15,685 nt of DNA. It comes from Polaromonas sp. GTDB taxonomy: Bacteria; Pseudomonadota; Gammaproteobacteria; Burkholderiales; Burkholderiaceae_C. Below, piece after piece: positions 13,019-15,685 of the stretch (position 1 is its first letter; each line of letters starts with the position of its first letter). The notes under the pieces were generated by a model. The model saw nothing but the letters and a program-made list of their open reading frames with translations, was not told the origin of the DNA and made no database searches. The position numbers were made by a program, and so were the translations under genes. The stretch is taken from NCBI GenBank assembly GCA_023259235.1, contig JAHFQQ010000044.1, positions 1-15,685 on the forward strand. The letters are read 5' to 3'.

Positions 13019-13627
13019 ATGCCCTTGTCTTCTTCTCTTCCCGTCGTGATTGTTCTGGCCGCCGGCCGCGGCGAGCGTTTTGCCGCCTCCGGCGGCAAGG
13101 TGCACAAACTCGACGCATTGCTGGCCGGCAGGCGTGTGCTCGATCATGTCCTGGACGCCGTGCGCGCCAGCGGGCTGGCCCACCATCTGGTGCAGCCAGA
13201 CGCGCTGTGCCCGGGCATGGGCGACTCGATTGCGGCCGGCGTAAGGGCTACGCCCGATGCGCCTGGCTGGCTGATCCTGCCGGCTGACTTGCCGTTGATC
13301 CGCGGCGAAACCCTGCGCGCCATCGCGCTGGCCCCGGCCAGCATGGTCACGGTGCCGCGCTACCTGGGCCAGCGCGGTCACCCCGTCCGTTTTGCCGCCG
13401 AATGCGGCCGGGCACTCCAGAGTTTAGAAGGAAATCAGGGGGCAGCCCGCATAGTGCGGGCGCAGGAAGCTATCAATTCAGTAGTATTTCTTGATGTCGA
13501 TGACCCCGGCACCGTCACCGATATCGACACACTGGATGACTTGCGCCAGGCCGAGTTGTTGCTGGCGCAGCGCCAGGAGTCTCAAGCAGGCGCAAGGCGC
13601 AACAGTTTGCCGAGCATGCGGTCATGA
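13019..13627 (+). CDS. MobA/MocA-like nucleotidyltransferase
   Basis: This 202-residue protein of the MobA-like NTP-transferase fold resembles molybdenum cofactor cytidylyl-/guanylyltransferases. It has the nucleotide-binding loop VLAAGRGERF (12-21), HKL with Lys30, GWLILPADLPL (83-93) with the metal-binding Asp90, and GQRGHPVRFAAE (118-129). DDPGTVTDIDTLDDL near 161-175 is the usual C-terminal signature. No Moco gene is next to it, so CTP:molybdopterin cytidylyltransferase is only one possibility. The ATG at 13019 is chosen; GTG at 13001 is an alternative. The region coding 153-160 (NSVVFLDV) is AT-rich and repeat-like. Its last 46 bp overlap, in antisense, the 3' end of the ChaC-like gene. 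Confidence 0.88.
   Translation: MPLSSSLPVVIVLAAGRGERFAASGGKVHKLDALLAGRRVLDHVLDAVRASGLAHHLVQPDALCPGMGDSIAAGVRATPDAPGWLILPADLPLIRGETLRAIALAPASMVTVPRYLGQRGHPVRFAAECGRALQSLEGNQGAARIVRAQEAINSVVFLDVDDPGTVTDIDTLDDLRQAELLLAQRQESQAGARRNSLPSMRS
13445..13485 (+). repeat. Hairpin and AGCTAT-type element inside the nucleotidyltransferase gene
   Basis: GCCCGC (13445-13450) and GCGGGC (13456-13461) form a perfect 6-bp hairpin with a 5-nt loop. Seven bases later comes AGCTATCAATTCAGTAGT (13468-13485), similar to the minus-strand element at 4281-4300. The element is AT-rich in a GC-rich gene and lies in a loop, before DDPG, where relatives seem to have shorter sequence. It stays in frame, so the gene is open. 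Confidence 0.45.
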
Positions 13628-14202
13628 ATGCCCAGCGAGCGCAGTTTGTCGTAGGTCAGCTGCACGTAGTCGCGGGTGGTGCCGTAGCGCCCGCGCGAGT
13701 TTGAGAAAATCTGCCGGTAGCTGTCTTCACTGAGCACGCCGGCGTGGCTGGGGCTGCGTTTTGACAGGGTGAAGGCCAGCGCAATGACATCAATTTTTTG
13801 ATCGCCCAGGGCAGTTCGACAGCGCAGCCACCTGGGATCGTACACGCCGCCGTTTGGCATTTCCCGCGCCCACAATTGCGGCAGGATCGCTGCCACGTGT
13901 GCTTGCGGCAGCCGAAACGCAACGCCTTTGCAGCTGCCGCCTGGCAGCAGGCCAAACACCAGGCCCGGGCGCTCTGGCGTGCCACGGTTGACGTGGCTCC
14001 ACATTTTCAGCGCGCGATGATAGCCGTGGATGGTGGCAAAACGCTCTTCTGAAAATTCAAACTCGGGGCGCCAGATCAGCGAGGCGTAGGCAAATATCCA
14101 CAGGTCGCCCTGGCCGCCCCATTTGCGGGTGACTGCTTCAAGCATGCGGGCCGGATTGCGGGAAGGCGCGTGGCCGGGCGCCGAAATTGCTGCATATGCC
14201 AT
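13582..14202 (-). CDS. ChaC-like gamma-glutamylcyclotransferase
   Basis: This family releases 5-oxoproline from gamma-glutamyl peptides; ChaC members act on glutathione and yield cysteinyl-glycine. The 206 residues have the YGSL-type loop as FAYASLIWRP (37-46), HGYHRALKMWSHVNRGTPERPGL (59-81; two conserved Arg and the substrate loop), GGSCKGVAFRL (88-98) and the catalytic glutamate in WAREMPNGG (Glu114 within 111-119). SRGRYGTTRDYVQLTYDKL near the C-terminus is typical. The Gly of YGSL is Ala here. The start at 14202 gives a 31-residue lead before the fold; Met20 (14145) is a real alternative. It is convergent with the nucleotidyltransferase gene and overlaps it. Confidence 0.9.
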   Translation of the reverse strand: MAYAAISAPGHAPSRNPARMLEAVTRKWGGQGDLWIFAYASLIWRPEFEFSEERFATIHGYHRALKMWSHVNRGTPERPGLVFGLLPGGSCKGVAFRLPQAHVAAILPQLWAREMPNGGVYDPRWLRCRTALGDQKIDVIALAFTLSKRSPSHAGVLSEDSYRQIFSNSRGRYGTTRDYVQLTYDKLRSLGIHDRMLGKLLRLAPA

Positions 14203-14212
14203 GACCAGACTT

Positions 14213-14218
14213 TACAAT
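14213..14218 (+). promoter_or_regulatory. -10-like TACAAT upstream of the OmpA-domain gene
   Basis: TACAAT (14213-14218) lies 30 bp before the ATG of the OmpA-domain gene and would give a leader of about 24 nt. A GGGGG stretch about 8 nt before the ATG may serve in place of a normal ribosome site. TTGCTG at 14187-14192 is a possible -35, but the 20-bp spacing is too long, so this is a weak call. Confidence 0.3.
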
Positions 14219-14248
14219 GCGCAGAGCTGTTTTCAATGGGGGTCGGCA

Positions 14249-14812
14249 ATGTTTTCCGAAGGCGACGAGGGTCAGCAGGGCCTGGTGTTGGCGATAATTT
14301 TTATTCTGGTGGCGCTGGTTGTCGCGCTGGTCATTGTTGTTGCTGTCAATCACCGCAAGTCATTGATACCCCCAGCGAAAGGCGTTGGGAGCGCCAGCGC
14401 CGCGGTTTCTCCCGTGCCGCAGCCCAGGGTGCCTTTGGCGGCGCCCGACCTGGCTGCGGTGCAGGCTGCACAGGCCGCTTCGGATTCAGCCAGTGTCACG
14501 GTCGAACGGGACGTAGTGAAATTTTATTTCGCCTCAGGCAGGGCTGATCTGGCGGCGGACGCCGGCGCGGCACTGGCCGGCATGGTGAGCGCCGCCAAGG
14601 CAGGCCGTGTGCTGGTCATCTCGGGATTTCATGACGCCACGGGTGATGCCCGCAAAAATGCGGAACTCGCCAGACAGCGGGCGCTGGCGGTGCGTAGCGC
14701 CCTGAGGGCTCTGGGTGTGGCAGAGCAGCAAATTGACCTGAAAAAACCCGAACAGATGGCTGGCAACGGTAGCAAAGCCGAAGCGCGCCGCGTGGAAATC
14801 ACTCTCCGGTAA
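14249..14812 (+). CDS. OmpA-domain protein with an N-terminal membrane anchor
   Basis: This 187-residue protein has one membrane segment at about 11-33 (GLVLAIIFILVALVVALVIV then VAV), an Ala/Pro-rich linker to ~85, and a C-terminal OmpA-like peptidoglycan-associated domain at ~85-187. VVKFYFASGRADLAADA (89-105), VISGFHDATGDARKNAELAR (123-142), RQRALAVRSALRALGV (142-157) and EARRVEITLR (178-187) are the family marks. No lipobox or cleavable signal is apparent, so the domain is likely periplasmic and tethered to the inner membrane. The ATG at 14249 is chosen so that the acidic start MFSEGDEGQQ precedes the membrane segment. Similar proteins are common in Comamonadaceae and mostly uncharacterised. 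Confidence 0.85.
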   Translation: MFSEGDEGQQGLVLAIIFILVALVVALVIVVAVNHRKSLIPPAKGVGSASAAVSPVPQPRVPLAAPDLAAVQAAQAASDSASVTVERDVVKFYFASGRADLAADAGAALAGMVSAAKAGRVLVISGFHDATGDARKNAELARQRALAVRSALRALGVAEQQIDLKKPEQMAGNGSKAEARRVEITLR

Positions 14813-14818
14813 GTGCTC

Positions 14819-14844
14819 CTGAGGGCAAGCCCCGAGGGCCTCAG
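14819..14844. terminator. Weak hairpin between the convergent OmpA-domain and gloA genes
   Basis: CTGAGG (14819-14824) and CCTCAG (14839-14844) are perfect inverted arms around 14 nt. The hairpin fills the 32-bp gap between the two convergent stops, where a shared terminator is expected. No T-run follows on either strand, so intrinsic termination is doubtful. Confidence 0.3.
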
Positions 14845-15255
14845 CTAACGCAAGCCAGTGCCCATAGCGTCCCCGGCGCGCTCGATCAATTCAATCTTGT
14901 AGCCATCCGGGTCTGTTACAAACGCGATCACCGTGCTGCCGCCCTTCACCGGACCCGCTTCGCGGGTGACGTTTCCACCTGCGGCCCTGATTTTGTCGCA
15001 GGTTGCGCGGGCATCGGGCACACCCAGTGCGATATGCCCGTAAGCGGTACCCAGGTCATAGTGATCGGTGCCGTGGTTCCAGGTCAACTCGATTTCCGCC
15101 TGTGCCGGATTGCCCTCGAAGCCAACAAAGGCCAGGCTGTATTTGTACTCCGGGTTTTCCGAGGTGCGCAGCAGCTTCATGCCAAGCACCCTGGTGTAAA
15201 AATCGATGGAGCGCTGGAGATTGCCAACGCGCAGCATGGTGTGGAGGAGTCGCAT
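14845..15255 (-). CDS. gloA: Lactoylglutathione lyase (glyoxalase I)
   Basis: GloA isomerises the methylglyoxal-glutathione hemithioacetal to S-lactoylglutathione, the first step of methylglyoxal detoxification. The 136 residues match the 135 of E. coli, and the metal ligands stand at the same positions: His5 (LLHTML), Glu56 (EIELTWN), His74 (YGHIAL) and Glu122 (KIELIE). Family marks DFYTRVLGMKLLR (18-30), PEYKYSLAFVG (35-45) and FVTDPDGYKIELIE (112-125) are present. The lack of extra loop sequence favours the Ni-activated class. The ATG at 15255 gives the standard MRLLHTMLRVG start. GATAAT lies about 6 nt upstream on the minus strand, and no Shine-Dalgarno is visible. Confidence 0.97.
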   Translation of the reverse strand: MRLLHTMLRVGNLQRSIDFYTRVLGMKLLRTSENPEYKYSLAFVGFEGNPAQAEIELTWNHGTDHYDLGTAYGHIALGVPDARATCDKIRAAGGNVTREAGPVKGGSTVIAFVTDPDGYKIELIERAGDAMGTGLR

Positions 15256-15360
15256 GAACGCATTATCGTGCCGTCGCAGGAAGTGCGCAGGCACTCAACC
15301 CCATGTTGTGGCCAGGAGCCGCAAGCTTCTTGAGCCTCACGCGGCCGGACTTTCCGGAAC

Positions 15361-15684
15361 TTACCAGTGCAGGTAGAGCATGCCTTTGGCCAGCAGCACG
15401 ATGGCGATCATGTGGAAAAAAACGCTCAGATGGATGAAATGCGACAGCTTTGCTGTCATTGTGTGGCGCAGCATCGAAACCATGGCCGTCATGAAGTGCC
15501 CGAGCACGCTGAGCGCGAGCACGATTTTCAGCGTAAGCAACAGGCCAAAACTGCTGGTCAGCGGGTGTGCAAGCTCCTCCCTGTGCTGCCAGGCCATGCT
15601 GATGCCGGCGCCATAGAGGACCAGCACGACCCATGGCATGAGGCGGCGGGCGCGGTTGCCAATGGCTCGCTCCATCTGGCGCAT
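15361..15684 (-). CDS. His-rich integral membrane protein, 5' part cut by the window edge
   Basis: The visible 107 residues are mostly hydrophobic, with membrane segments at about 15-32, 44-70 and 83-105. Several His sit near helix ends (His34, 40, 63, 74, 82, 85, 91, 106), which could suit heme or metal binding. The pattern is CopD-like in general feel, but I do not recognise the family with certainty. The frame is open to the window edge, so the Met at 15684 may be internal and the true start outside. It reads toward gloA on the same strand with 105 bp between; this gap has a small CCGGA/TCCGG hairpin and no T-run. Confidence 0.6.
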   Translation of the reverse strand: MRQMERAIGNRARRLMPWVVLVLYGAGISMAWQHREELAHPLTSSFGLLLTLKIVLALSVLGHFMTAMVSMLRHTMTAKLSHFIHLSVFFHMIAIVLLAKGMLYLHW

Positions 15685-15685
15685 G

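Overview
The window is a GC-rich, gene-dense piece of a beta-proteobacterial chromosome. Gene content, order (purM divergent from an AI-2E-family permease, then hda, a HAD phosphatase, pcnB and folK) and the form of the proteins all point to Burkholderiales, most likely Comamonadaceae (Polaromonas/Rhodoferax-like). Two short repeat types that I associate from memory with that family agree. No tRNA, rRNA, CRISPR array, intact mobile element or prophage gene was seen. Most of the window is conserved housekeeping sequence.

Layout. (1) 1-1561: the 5' part of argD (arginine/lysine biosynthesis, minus strand), behind a leader with an intrinsic-terminator-like hairpin and a short Arg-containing ORF. 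A DUF3579 gene runs the other way and shares a strong bidirectional terminator with rpsT (ribosomal protein S20). (2) 1753-4235: murJ (lipid II flippase) and a SirB1-type transglutaminase-like/TPR protein, both plus strand. (3) 4284-6196: a small accessory block on the minus strand: an isochorismatase-type cysteine hydrolase followed by a GlxA-type AraC regulator. A 21-bp-phased direct repeat upstream of the hydrolase is a candidate operator. Next to it is the decayed fragment of an MFS transporter gene. (4) 6197-12311: purM (minus), then on the plus strand AI-2E permease, hda, HAD hydrolase, pcnB and folK. These cover purine synthesis, replication-initiation control, RNA polyadenylation and folate synthesis. 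Repeats lie in front of hda and pcnB. (5) 12322-15685: pdxH (PLP synthesis), a MobA/MocA-like nucleotidyltransferase, a ChaC-like gamma-glutamylcyclotransferase, an OmpA-domain protein, gloA (glyoxalase I) and the end of a His-rich membrane protein.

The genes do not form one system. Real units are hydrolase-regulator (minus) and hda-HAD (ATGA overlap), with pcnB-folK close together. No clearly new multi-gene system is visible. The items most worth checking are the argD leader (possible attenuator), the AraC-type operator with the MFS relic beside it, and AT-rich AGCTAT-type elements that run into coding sequence and appear to have rewritten the ends or loops of genes. All functional calls come from reading motifs; no database search was run.
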